DNA from: Prevotella sp. UBA7594
GTDB taxonomy: Bacteria; Bacteroidota; Bacteroidia; Bacteroidales; Bacteroidaceae
Length of the DNA stretch: 14,304 bases
Assembly: GCA_002490315.1 (NCBI GenBank)
Contig: DLKG01000075.1
Span: forward strand, 25,841 to 40,144
Direction: 5' to 3'
The notes under the pieces are model-generated. The model had not been told where the DNA came from and did not search any database. It saw only the letters and a program-made list of their open reading frames with translations. Shown here one piece after another: positions 6,730-14,304 of this stretch. Position 1 is the stretch's first letter; each line of letters opens with the position of its first letter. A program made the position numbers and the translations under genes.

Positions 6730-8568
6730 ATGATATTGTACATAGTCATAGCATTGGTGGCCGCCATAATTATGGTGGTCGTAGGCTTTTTTCTTGGCAA
6801 CAAAAGCAAGGACGGCAAGAACGAGAATGCTGAACTGATAGAGAATCTGCGCTCGCAGATTTCTACGCTAAGCGAAAAGGACAAGACGTTGGAGGCTACC
6901 ATTTCCAACCAATCTGAACAAATAAAGACGCTCACCTCCGAGCGCGACGTGCAGAAGACTCACGCCGAGAACTACAGCTCGCTGCTTGAAACACAGAAAA
7001 CAGAGTTTGAAAAACAACTTCGTGAGCAAAAAGAATCAAGCGAAGCTCTGTACGAAAAGCAATTAAACAGCCAAAAGGAGAATTCCGAACAGACTATACA
7101 AACTGAAAGGGAAAGAAACGCGAAAAGGGAAACTGAGTTGAAGTCTGCTTTCGACAAGCAGATTGCTGAATTGAAAGACTCATACGAGAAGCAGATTGCC
7201 GAGCTGAAAAACTCATACGAGAAGCAGATTGCCGAAATAAAGCAAACGTCGGCTGAACATCTGCAAAAGCAGGAAACCGACGCCGAAGAGTTCCGCCGCT
7301 CAGAGGCACAGCGCAACGCCGATGCCATTGCCAATATGAGGAATGCCTACGAAACCCAAATCGCCGAACTGAAAGACTCTCACAGCAAGCAGCTTGCACA
7401 GACTAAGGACAATGCGCTGAAGCAGATTGAGGCTCTGAAGCAGATGAACCACGAGCAGGTGGAGAGCCAGCTGAAGCTCATTCGCGAGCAGATGCAGACT
7501 ACATCGGAGGAGGTGCTCAAGCGCCGCCAGGAGGAACTGGGCGAGCGCAACCGCGAGCAGGTGTCAAAAATCATCGACCCCCTGCAACAGAGCTTGAAGG
7601 ACATGCAGGAGGCTTTCGACAAGACGAAGGAGCAGCAGAGCGAGGCGCTGACACGTCTCGACGAGACTATCAAGATTAATATGCAGAAGAGTGCGGCGCT
7701 CGGCGAGACTGCCGACCGGCTGACACGCGCCCTTACGGGCGAGGTGAAGGTGCAGGGCAACTTCGGCGAGCTGAAGCTCAAGCAACTCCTTGAAGACCTC
7801 GAACTGAAGGAGGGCGAACAGTTCGACACGCAGGAGACGCTACGCGACAAGGCGGGCAACTCGGCGCGTGGCGACGACGGCAAGGGACTCATTCCCGACT
7901 TCATTCTCCACTTCCCCAACAACCGCCACGTGGTGGTCGACTCGAAGATGTCGCTCACCGACTACGAGCGCTACATGAACGCCACGGACGGCACTCCCGA
8001 GAAAACGGAATATCTGAAGGCGCACATTGCCAGCGTGCGGGCGCAGGTTAAGCGGCTTGCCAAGAAGGACTACACGAAGTACTTGCCGAGCGGCTACAAC
8101 AAGCTCAACTTCGCCATCATGTACGTGCCTATCGAGGGTGCGCTCAACCTCGCGCTGCTCAACGACGACACGCTCTGGCGCGAAGCCTACGACCAGGGTG
8201 TGATGATTCTCGGCCCGCAGACGATGTACATGAACCTGCGTGTGCTGGAGATGATGTGGACTCAGGTGCGGCAGCTGAAGAACCAGCAGGCTATGATGGA
8301 CGCCGCCAACACAGTCATCGACCGCGTGCAGGACTTCGGTATGCGCTTCATCGACGTGGAGACGAGCATGAACGACACCATCAAGAAAATCACGAAACTC
8401 AAGATTACAACAGCCGACAGCGGGGCGAGCATCATCACAGCTGCCAAGAAACTTCTGAAAGCTGGCGCACAGGAGAACAAGAAGAAGAAGTCGCTTGCCG
8501 AACTCGACGAATCGACATTCATCGAGGCTGACACAACGCCAATGCTCATAGGAAAAGAAAATGCATGA
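6730..8568 (+). CDS. rmuC: DNA recombination protein RmuC
   Basis: RmuC-family protein of 612 residues. The family has a restriction-endonuclease-like fold and in E. coli limits recombination at inverted repeats; its biochemical activity is poorly defined. A single membrane helix (about residues 2-22, ILYIVIALVAAIIMVVVGFF) anchors the N-terminus. A long charged coiled coil follows, about 30-310, with 11-residue repeats at 140-172 (SYEKQIAELKN type) and 206-238. The RmuC domain starts near residue 321 with LGETADRLTRALTGEVKVQGNFGELKL and runs to about 557. HVVVDSKMSLTDYERY is its core, with the Asp-Ser-Lys that resembles a nuclease-type site. The C-terminal ~50 residues are charged. It is the third gene of the nitroreductase cluster and converges on the res gene. 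Length is above the roughly 400-480 residues common in the family, because of the coiled coil. Confidence 0.95.
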   Translation: MILYIVIALVAAIIMVVVGFFLGNKSKDGKNENAELIENLRSQISTLSEKDKTLEATISNQSEQIKTLTSERDVQKTHAENYSSLLETQKTEFEKQLREQKESSEALYEKQLNSQKENSEQTIQTERERNAKRETELKSAFDKQIAELKDSYEKQIAELKNSYEKQIAEIKQTSAEHLQKQETDAEEFRRSEAQRNADAIANMRNAYETQIAELKDSHSKQLAQTKDNALKQIEALKQMNHEQVESQLKLIREQMQTTSEEVLKRRQEELGERNREQVSKIIDPLQQSLKDMQEAFDKTKEQQSEALTRLDETIKINMQKSAALGETADRLTRALTGEVKVQGNFGELKLKQLLEDLELKEGEQFDTQETLRDKAGNSARGDDGKGLIPDFILHFPNNRHVVVDSKMSLTDYERYMNATDGTPEKTEYLKAHIASVRAQVKRLAKKDYTKYLPSGYNKLNFAIMYVPIEGALNLALLNDDTLWREAYDQGVMILGPQTMYMNLRVLEMMWTQVRQLKNQQAMMDAANTVIDRVQDFGMRFIDVETSMNDTIKKITKLKITTADSGASIITAAKKLLKAGAQENKKKKSLAELDESTFIEADTTPMLIGKENA

Positions 8569-8603
8569 GGCTCTTGAATTGACGGATACAATTGGCATCT
8601 GAC

Positions 8604-8618
8604 GAGGGTGTGTCAAAA
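8604..8618. repeat. Half copy of the GAGGGTGTGTC motif
   Basis: GAGGGTGTGTCAAAA matches one arm plus loop of the dispersed hairpin element but lacks the matching right arm (only CTC follows). It lies 36 bases after the rmuC stop. Confidence 0.45.
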
Positions 8619-8623
8619 CTCTC

Positions 8624-8672
8624 ATTCCGTGTAATATCCGTTAGTTTTATTCCGTGTAATACCGTTAATTTT
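8624..8672. repeat. Tandem direct repeat, units of 25 and 24 bases
   Basis: ATTCCGTGTAATA-CCGTTA-TTTT occurs twice in a row (8624-8648 and 8649-8672). The copies differ by one inserted T and one G/A change. No protein or known signal was recognised in it. Confidence 0.8.
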
Positions 8673-8704
8673 ATTGGTCGTACGTATTTGGAATGGTGCA
8701 TATA

Positions 8705-8811
8705 ATAACTGGGAGAGGGGGCGCCCTCGCCCCCGACAAGGGAATAGCCATCACAATAATGGAATAGCCCTTTTTTATGTCGGGGGCGAGGGCGCCCCCT
8801 CTCCCAGTTAT
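8705..8811. repeat. REPIN-like inverted repeat with 34-bp perfect arms
   Basis: The arms at 8705-8738 and 8778-8811 are exact reverse complements, separated by 39 bases. Each arm contains its own hairpin: GGGGGCG-CCCT-CGCCCCC at 8717-8734, mirrored at 8782-8799. This two-level symmetry (two palindromes in inverted orientation) is the architecture of REPIN/BIME repeats. The loop has a 9-base direct repeat, GGAATAGCC, at 8741-8749 and 8761-8769. The element is GC-rich in an AT-rich gap between the converging rmuC and res genes, where it probably also blocks read-through from both sides. The short ORFs that cross it are products of the repeat, not genes. Confidence 0.85.
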
Positions 8812-8836
8812 AAGATATCCGAACAGATTTTATTTT

Positions 8837-11764
8837 TTATTCAAACAGATTGCCCGTCGCCATAGAATACGACACCTTGCATTGATTGCAAATATCCGTA
8901 ATCGTGGCTCCGCTTCCGCTCAACGAATAGAATACGCTCTCGCCGACGAGCACATACTCCCACGTGCGTTCCATCCGGTTATTTGGCTCCAAAGCATTGA
9001 CTTTCTTTATCCACTCAAGGGTAGCAGTCTGTTTCTGCCGCACATTCGCGTCGTCCACCTTGTCGTCGCCCTTGGTCTCGATGAGATACACTTTGTCTTT
9101 CGTAGCCACGATGAAATCGGGATGATAGGTTGCCATCAATCCGTCCTTACGCACATAGAAGATGATGGCAAAGGAATGTCCCGACTCGCTGATTTTCAAG
9201 AATTGCTCCACCTCCGCATCCTTGTCCAAGAACTCGATGAAAGCCTTTTCCAATCCGCCTCCATGCGAAGGATAGCCCAATCGTGGATAGATGCACTTGC
9301 TCACCTCCACAGAGAACGACTCTCGCATCTTGATGGCTTGCAAGCTGGAGAACGCCGTCAGCGAAACTTCTGCGTCTATCGTGACAAGGCTATTCTGCAT
9401 CTTGTATATTGCCACGGCAAACTGCTGCACGATATGCTGGGTGACAATGCCTTTCTGTGCCAAGAGTATCTTCCAGTCGCTTCCATGGAAGGGGTCGAAC
9501 GGCCCAGCGAAGAGGCGGGTGCGGATGTACCAGTCCATCACTTGCACAGTCTGCGCCTCATTGATTTGAATGGTAGGGAATCCCTGGCGACGGCAGTTCT
9601 CGAAGCGCAGGGTAACTACTCGCAACAGTTTTTGGAGATACTCATTATAGCTGTTGGCATTGAAGAGATTGGCTGTGACTTTGTACTTGCCGAATGTGGT
9701 CTTCGTGAGCGACTCCTGCGACACGAATGTCTCGCCATCACGAGCCAAGAACTTGCGGAGCATACTCAAAGGATACATCGTGAACGGCTGCAAGTCGTCC
9801 AAGTCTATCTCCGAGTCTTCCAACTCTTCAATGGAATCGTGCAGGATGACCGGCCACTGGAAATCATAACTCTCGTAATCATCCCGCAGCCCGACGGTGA
9901 TGATGTCGCCCGTGGCGCCGCCTTCGCCGACATCGCCTTCGTCGGTAGCCACAAGTCCTTGTTCCTCCAGTTCGTCGTAGAACTTGATGAAGGCGGGATG
10001 CTCTACGATGGAAAGCGTGTCGATGTAGGTTCGGGGCGGCTTGTGATACTTCAACACCCTCAGACGGTCGTCACGCTTGACATCAGTGTAGTCGGGCTCG
10101 CGCCACATCAGTCGCAAACCTCTGCCTACCAACTGCTCCAGCAAGATAGGAGCCTGGGATGAACGGAGTGGCACCAGTACGCAGATGTTGTTGACATCAA
10201 ATCCCTCACGGAGCATCAACACTGAGATGACAACCTTCGGACTCTTGTAATGGTCGATGTCGAAGAGTTTCGTCTTGATTTCCTTCCATTCCTCATCCTT
10301 CACCTCGCCCTGCTTGTTGGAGTCGATGGTCACGATGTCATCGTCGTCCACGCCTTCCGACTTCAGAAATTCTTCCACGAATGGCGAGACGCTCGTGTCT
10401 TGGCAGACGATGAGCATCTTCGGATTCTTCGAGGCATCCGTCTTCAAGAACTCTTCCTCCAAGCGCTGGAGCTTGGTCAAGCCAGCACGCAGCATCATGC
10501 GCTGTCCTTCGCTCAGCCCCACCACCTTGCCTTGCTCGTCGCGCTCGGCATTATAGTCGAGGTTCTCCAACTCGGTGAGTTCCTGACGGCGGTCGAGCAA
10601 GAGAAGCTTTACGAGACCTTGCTTCATTGCCATCGGCAAGTCGAAATCTACGATGATGTGAGGGAAAAAGATTTTCACTTGCTTGTCGCCCGTACCCTTA
10701 GTGTCAAACGGTGTGGCAGAGAAATCTACCTGCACGAAGCGAGTGCCTTTCGTGGCGCTGATGGCGTTAAGTCCTCGCTGCCACTCCACTTCCTCTGTCT
10801 CGCCGTTTCGCTTTATTTCGTGTATATGGTGAGCCTCATCGTTGATAACCATCAAGTCGTTCAGTCCGGCGAGATATTCCAGTTCGTTGCCACCCAAGGC
10901 TCTGCGGTCGAGCATACCAAGGTCGTTGCCAGCCGACTTGCCCGGTCGGACAGGCAAGAGGTCGCTCACGATTTCTTGTGGCGTAACGGTGTTGGAATCG
11001 TCAATGTCATCGTCTTCCTGATTCGTGTCTTCCATCTGGTTCTCGAATAGATGCCAGTTGGTCAGGGCTATCAGTCCGTCGCCTGTCGTCTTTCTGCCGA
11101 TGCCATCCTCCTTGGTCACCACATTGTTTTGGATGAAGGAGAACACCTCGTCGCGATAACGCTCGGGAATAAAGACGTCTTGGTTCATGTAGTAGTCGTT
11201 GGTCTGTGGGTCCCGATATTCCTCGTCGCGCTTCTTCCTGCCGCAAAAAGCATCGAGCAATCGGTCGTAGACGATCAAGCCTGGAGCCACAATCAAGAAC
11301 TTCTGCGTGTAGCGTCCGCTCTCCACATCCTCATGCCGGGCGTTGAGCATCTGCCAAATCAAGAGGGCGTGCATCACCCAAGTCTTTCCCGTACCCGTAG
11401 CCATCTTCACGGCATACTTCGGAAACTGATACTTTTGTTTGGCAAGCTGTGCCAAGTCTGCCCTATCCATCAGTTCCGGGATAATCTGCTCGTAGGCATC
11501 GAGCACGTTTGTCTCTCCCAACACCTCATGGAGGTAGATGATGTTGAGAATAGCCTGTCGCTGACCTTCATGGAAGTTTCTCGTCCGCTCGTTGCAAAAT
11601 CCTTCGCCAAACCAATAGTTCAAGAGCGATGCCGTGGTAGGCGTAACCTTCGCCAACATCTCACCACTCTCCCATGCCGCATTTACCACATCCGTAAGCC
11701 GATGCGCCAACTCCAAAGATATATTGTTTGAATTGATTGCCATAGTCATAATCTGTTTTGCCAT
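8837..11764 (-). CDS. res: Type III restriction enzyme, Res subunit (helicase-nuclease)
   Basis: Restriction subunit of a type III system: an ATP-driven SF2 helicase-like motor that, with Mod, tracks on DNA from unmethylated sites and cuts. It has 975 residues, the usual size for Res. The N-terminal region ends in a Walker A motif ATGTGKT at 122-128. DEAH follows at 309-312 (VINDEAHHIHE), motif III SAT at 349-351, and the second RecA domain carries LREGFDVNN and the arginine-finger helix LVGRGLRLMWR. The nuclease is at the C-terminus: PD-(D/E)xK with Asp883 (HPDFIVATKDK), Glu896 and Lys898 (LIETKG), all intact. The start is uncertain: ATG codons lie at 11764, 11749 and 11743, and the last (MAINSNNISLELAHRL) may be the real one. 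It follows mod by 20 bases, so the two form an operon. No break or missing motif was seen, so it should be active. Confidence 0.93.
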   Translation of the reverse strand: MAKQIMTMAINSNNISLELAHRLTDVVNAAWESGEMLAKVTPTTASLLNYWFGEGFCNERTRNFHEGQRQAILNIIYLHEVLGETNVLDAYEQIIPELMDRADLAQLAKQKYQFPKYAVKMATGTGKTWVMHALLIWQMLNARHEDVESGRYTQKFLIVAPGLIVYDRLLDAFCGRKKRDEEYRDPQTNDYYMNQDVFIPERYRDEVFSFIQNNVVTKEDGIGRKTTGDGLIALTNWHLFENQMEDTNQEDDDIDDSNTVTPQEIVSDLLPVRPGKSAGNDLGMLDRRALGGNELEYLAGLNDLMVINDEAHHIHEIKRNGETEEVEWQRGLNAISATKGTRFVQVDFSATPFDTKGTGDKQVKIFFPHIIVDFDLPMAMKQGLVKLLLLDRRQELTELENLDYNAERDEQGKVVGLSEGQRMMLRAGLTKLQRLEEEFLKTDASKNPKMLIVCQDTSVSPFVEEFLKSEGVDDDDIVTIDSNKQGEVKDEEWKEIKTKLFDIDHYKSPKVVISVLMLREGFDVNNICVLVPLRSSQAPILLEQLVGRGLRLMWREPDYTDVKRDDRLRVLKYHKPPRTYIDTLSIVEHPAFIKFYDELEEQGLVATDEGDVGEGGATGDIITVGLRDDYESYDFQWPVILHDSIEELEDSEIDLDDLQPFTMYPLSMLRKFLARDGETFVSQESLTKTTFGKYKVTANLFNANSYNEYLQKLLRVVTLRFENCRRQGFPTIQINEAQTVQVMDWYIRTRLFAGPFDPFHGSDWKILLAQKGIVTQHIVQQFAVAIYKMQNSLVTIDAEVSLTAFSSLQAIKMRESFSVEVSKCIYPRLGYPSHGGGLEKAFIEFLDKDAEVEQFLKISESGHSFAIIFYVRKDGLMATYHPDFIVATKDKVYLIETKGDDKVDDANVRQKQTATLEWIKKVNALEPNNRMERTWEYVLVGESVFYSLSGSGATITDICNQCKVSYSMATGNLFE

Positions 11765-11784
11765 TAAACATTAAACACTACACA

Positions 11785-13713
11785 TTAAACATTGAGTATG
11801 ACTTGGCTCTCGAATCCGAACACATCCACCGCCTTGACGCAAACCTTTCTATCCGCCTTATGCGGCACAGCCAAGCGAGCAGAATAGACGCAATGCAATG
11901 GGTCGCTGTCATTGTCCACATTCTCCCGATAGTCCTGCCAAGTGCTGCGGAAAGTATCTCCGTCGTAGTCGGGGTCGATGCTCCAATATTCAATGAGCGA
12001 CAACGGGTCTTGCTCCATCACCTGCTGGAGCTTCGCCTTGTCCTTGTCGTCCAACGGGATGTTGTCGGGCGAAAGCAAGACATAGTTGTTCAGACTGATG
12101 TTGAGTTCGTCTTCGCCGTTGTCTTTCTGCGACACCTGCACGGGGTTCACCACCAAGTATTGGAGGGATGAGAAGCGAACAGTCTTATCGGCAATGAGTT
12201 TTCGGAAGCCTTTCTTCGAGAGTTTGTCGAGCAAGTCGGGCGGAATGACGAGTACCTCGACATTGCTGTTCTTGTATTTCTCGATGGCTTGGGAAATGTC
12301 GAAGGCGAAGTTCCAGCCGAGCACGATGACCTTGTCCCAATCGCCGCCCAACAAGGATGCCTTTGCTTCCACGGCACGGCGAATGGTAGCGGCTGTGGTC
12401 AAGCGGTTCGGACTGTCTACCACTACTAATGTACGTGTACCTTTTATATATCCGAAGTTTCTGGCACACCCCTGTTCGGGAGAGAATGGCAAGGCGCCAA
12501 ACAAGCCCAAGACAACTTGCGACAAGTCGCCCACTCTGCGGAGCTTCTTGTTGTTATGGAATGCCTCCTTCTGATAGTCGCCAATGCTTTGATAAAGGAA
12601 AGGCTTCACTTCCTGATCGATGAATCGCTTACGCATTACCAAAGAGGCAGGCTTGCCGATGTCGCAGGTAATCCATCTTCTGCCAAGTTTCTCTGCAACA
12701 GCTGCGGTGGTGCCACTGCCGCCGAAGAAGTCACAGACAAGGTCTCCCTCGTTGGAAGAGGCTTTGATGATGCGTTCGAGGAGGGCTTCGGGCTTTTGGG
12801 TGGCGTAGCCAACACGCTCTTTAGCAACAGGGTTTACTGGAGGTATATCTTCCCAAACAGAATCTACAATATCTCCCTTTACTTCATCAAGATAAATTAT
12901 TCGTGTTCCACCTCCAGTTGGATTTACATCATCACGATACAATCTCCCTTCTTTGTCTTTTTTGAAGCGTTTTATATAATCTGCAGAATGTGGCTTATAT
13001 TGAGTATTCCATGTATATTCTGTATTTTTAGTGTAAGAATATATTATGTCATGCTTTTGAGGAAACTTCTTCGTAGTAGACCTTTTAAAACCAAAATAAG
13101 TCCAAACCAATTCATTTCTGAACATATCTTTACCAAAGATATCATCCAATATTATCTTCATATAGGCTCCAACATGCCAATCTATATGAACATAAATACT
13201 ACCTCTTTCAGAGAGTAGTTCTTTCATTAGAACAAGCCTTGGATATATCATTTTTAGATAAGAAATCGTTCCTTCTTCCCAAGTATCAGCATAAGCAAAT
13301 TGCTCTATAACAGTAGGCTTTTGAGAAAAACTTGCATTTGGCAAAGTTATAGGCGTTCTATAATCCGCCTTAGAATCAAACGGCGGGTCAATATAAATCA
13401 AGTCGACCTTACCTCTGAGTGAAGGCAAGCCCGTCTGAGGGTCACCAGCAAGCAGGGCTTGCATGGTCAATAGATTGTCACCATATATGAGTCGGTTCAT
13501 CCAAATGCCGCCATCCAGTGCAGCATTGAATGCATTAGGGATATTAGGTACTTGTCCTCGGAAGAAGCCCGAGACATCCTTGCGAGGCAACACCAGTTCA
13601 TTGGTTTGCAGTCCAATGCGTGTGCCACTACTCAGTCGCTCGATGATGCGCTGAGCCTCCTGCCTACCTTCGCTCGCAATACGAGGTAGTTCTTCAATCA
13701 ATGATTTTGCCAT
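11785..13713 (-). CDS. mod: Type III DNA methyltransferase, Mod subunit
   Basis: Modification and specificity subunit of the type III system: it recognises the target sequence and methylates an adenine with S-adenosylmethionine. It has 642 residues. Motif order is that of the beta class: catalytic motif IV DPPF at 109-112 ([15 protein letters not shown]), then [14 protein letters not shown] at about 173-186, the predicted target recognition region at about 205-285, motif [13 protein letters not shown] at 305-316, and the SAM-binding FGGSGTT at 330-336. Type III Mod often has DPPY or DPPF, so DPPF is not a defect. The C-terminal half (about 360-642) is the Res-contact and accessory region. The coding sequence is sharply A+T-rich from about 13380 to 12830, covering the target recognition region (see findings). 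The ATG at 13713 is the first after the non-coding leader. Other site-specific methyltransferases are possible, but the adjacent Res makes type III firm. Confidence 0.93.
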   Translation of the reverse strand: MAKSLIEELPRIASEGRQEAQRIIERLSSGTRIGLQTNELVLPRKDVSGFFRGQVPNIPNAFNAALDGGIWMNRLIYGDNLLTMQALLAGDPQTGLPSLRGKVDLIYIDPPFDSKADYRTPITLPNASFSQKPTVIEQFAYADTWEEGTISYLKMIYPRLVLMKELLSERGSIYVHIDWHVGAYMKIILDDIFGKDMFRNELVWTYFGFKRSTTKKFPQKHDIIYSYTKNTEYTWNTQYKPHSADYIKRFKKDKEGRLYRDDVNPTGGGTRIIYLDEVKGDIVDSVWEDIPPVNPVAKERVGYATQKPEALLERIIKASSNEGDLVCDFFGGSGTTAAVAEKLGRRWITCDIGKPASLVMRKRFIDQEVKPFLYQSIGDYQKEAFHNNKKLRRVGDLSQVVLGLFGALPFSPEQGCARNFGYIKGTRTLVVVDSPNRLTTAATIRRAVEAKASLLGGDWDKVIVLGWNFAFDISQAIEKYKNSNVEVLVIPPDLLDKLSKKGFRKLIADKTVRFSSLQYLVVNPVQVSQKDNGEDELNISLNNYVLLSPDNIPLDDKDKAKLQQVMEQDPLSLIEYWSIDPDYDGDTFRSTWQDYRENVDNDSDPLHCVYSARLAVPHKADRKVCVKAVDVFGFESQVILNV

Positions 13714-13781
13714 AGCATTAAAGCTTTTAGAATATAGTTTTAATGCGACTGCCTTGTTACTCTACACAATAAAAGATTCTC

Positions 13782-13999
13782 GCCAAACACCTTGCACGCT
13801 GAGCAACAAAGCCAAACTAAGATTTTAGGTTCGCCATCGCCCCTTATGAACGCAGAAACGTGGACGAATCCACTTATCCAACGTTCCAAGGTGTTTGGCC
13901 TAACCTATACACTACAGATAAGTTTTACGTCCACGCTATCGCGGACGCTTACTTATTTATTCTGTAGTGTTGTTCTTTCCGTGGCCAAACTTCTGGAAC
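13782..13999 (-). promoter_or_regulatory. Candidate structured leader with competing inverted repeats upstream of mod
   Basis: GCCAAACACCTTG (13782-13794) is the exact reverse complement of 13887-13899. The same segment, extended to 13883-13900 (GTTCCA, then GTTTGGCC), also pairs with GGCCAAAC-ttc-TGGAAC at 13983-13999, so the two pairings exclude each other. Inside the second lie ACACTACAGA (13909-13918) with TCTGTAGTGT (13961-13970) and CGTCC (13928-13932) with GGACG (13943-13947), building one long hairpin. A further imperfect inverted repeat links 13859-13878 with 13917-13935. In an mRNA for mod the structures would come 68-290 bases before the start codon. A mobile-element remnant (MITE) is the main alternative. 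Confidence 0.5.
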
Positions 14000-14065
14000 A
14001 TTATTATCGAATAAACAGCAAACGCTATTATTTTTTACCCACAAAGACAGATGTGTCGCCAGCTT

Positions 14066-14103
14066 GCGGAGAGTGTGTCATACATGATGTGTTACACACC
14101 CGC
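14066..14103. repeat. GTGTGT hairpin related to the dispersed intergenic motif
   Basis: GCGG (14066-14069) and GTGTGT (14073-14078) pair with ACACAC (14094-14099) and CCGC (14100-14103), with a bulged AGA and a 15-base loop. It lies in the putative mod leader. Confidence 0.5.
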
Positions 14104-14130
14104 CATTATCGAGGCGATACAATCCAAATA

Positions 14131-14160
14131 CAAAGGTAATGCAAAAAAGCGAGATACAAA
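14131..14160 (-). promoter_or_regulatory. Candidate promoter for the mod-res operon
   Basis: On the minus strand, TACCTTTG (plus-strand CAAAGGTA at 14131-14138) is the only full TAnnTTTG match I found in the 590 bases upstream of mod. A TTTG lies 18 bases upstream of it (plus-strand CAAA, 14157-14160), one base short of the usual spacing. A start near 14125 would give a leader of about 410 bases. Confidence 0.4.
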
Positions 14161-14224
14161 AACGAAAATTTATCATTTTTACGACATGGGGCGCCAAAAT
14201 TAGGTGTTGGTGCGGGTCAACTGC

Positions 14225-14258
14225 AAGAGGGTGTGCCATTTATTTGACACACCCTCTT
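14225..14258. repeat. GAGGGTGTG hairpin, last copy of the dispersed motif
   Basis: AAGAGGGTGTGCC (14225-14237) pairs with GACACACCCTCTT (14246-14258), 13 bp with one mismatch, around an 8-base loop. It could terminate an upstream gene lying beyond the window edge. No clear T tract follows on the plus strand. Confidence 0.6.
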
Positions 14259-14304
14259 CACGACTATACCGAAAAATATGTATCTTAAGTTTCTGATTTG
14301 TGGA

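Larger units (their letters stand above)
13714..14304. other. Non-coding region upstream of mod
   Basis: About 590 bases without a convincing gene on either strand. It holds the inverted-repeat cluster at 13782-13999, a hairpin at 14066-14103, a candidate minus-strand promoter at 14131-14160 and a hairpin at 14225-14258. A plus-strand open frame at 13792-14139 is rejected because it runs through the inverted repeats and resembles no known protein. Confidence 0.65.

Noticed and set aside
8674..8865. Small plus-strand ORF rich in Gly, Arg and Pro
   Set aside because: Its distinctive part is just the GC-rich inverted repeat read as codons, once in each arm; such ORFs arise from repeats.
8777..10162. 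461-codon plus-strand open frame opposite res
   Set aside because: It lies wholly antisense to the C-terminal half of a clear Res protein and begins inside the REPIN-like repeat; no recognisable domain. It is a codon-bias shadow.
5690..13713. A defence island joining RmuC, thioredoxin and nitroreductase with the type III system
   Set aside because: The two clusters are convergent, separated by repeats and have separate promoters; common housekeeping families give no evidence of a joint system.
13883..13999. Integron attC site or retron msr-msd RNA
   Set aside because: A GCCTAAC string and a long hairpin are suggestive, but there is no integrase, reverse transcriptase or paired attC core in the window; symmetry alone is not enough.
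13792..14139. 115-codon plus-strand ORF upstream of mod
   Set aside because: It runs through several inverted repeats, has no recognised motif, and its ATG falls inside one repeat arm.

Overview
The window looks like chromosomal DNA from a Bacteroidales bacterium, most likely Prevotella or a close relative (inference). The reasons are promoters of the Bacteroidetes type (TTTG, about 19-20 bases, then TAnnTTTG), absence of clear Shine-Dalgarno sequences, two secreted proteins that end in type IX secretion (T9SS)-like C-terminal tails, and many intergenic palindromic repeats.

Layout. Positions 33-1340 (-) encode a secreted protein with propeller-like DG repeats and no known function. Positions 1341-1960 are non-coding. 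They hold this gene's promoter, then an independent structured RNA of about 190 nt with a textbook promoter and two terminator-like hairpins. Positions 2065-2667 (+) are riboflavin synthase (ribE). It ends against a bidirectional terminator shared with a large secreted M6-family metalloprotease on the minus strand (2796-5411). The divergent gap 5412-5689 carries one promoter for each side and, between them, four copies of a 22-bp palindromic repeat.

A plus-strand cluster follows with tight spacing: a nitroreductase-family flavoprotein, a periplasmic thioredoxin-fold protein with a WCPWC active site (1-base overlap) and the DNA recombination protein RmuC (21-base gap). The convergent gap 8569-8836 holds a direct repeat and a 34-bp perfect inverted repeat whose arms are themselves palindromic, giving a REPIN-like element.

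The rest is a two-gene type III restriction-modification operon on the minus strand: mod (13713-11785), then res (11764-8837). Mod makes the N6-adenine or similar methyl mark and reads the target. Res supplies the DEAH ATPase and a PD-(D/E)xK nuclease. The central part of mod, which covers the predicted target recognition domain, is much more A+T-rich than its flanks, as expected for a swapped specificity cassette. Upstream of mod, about 590 bases lack a convincing gene but contain nested and mutually exclusive inverted repeats downstream of a candidate promoter. That may be a long regulatory leader for the operon, and it is the least explained part of the window. No tRNA, rRNA, CRISPR array or transposase gene was seen.
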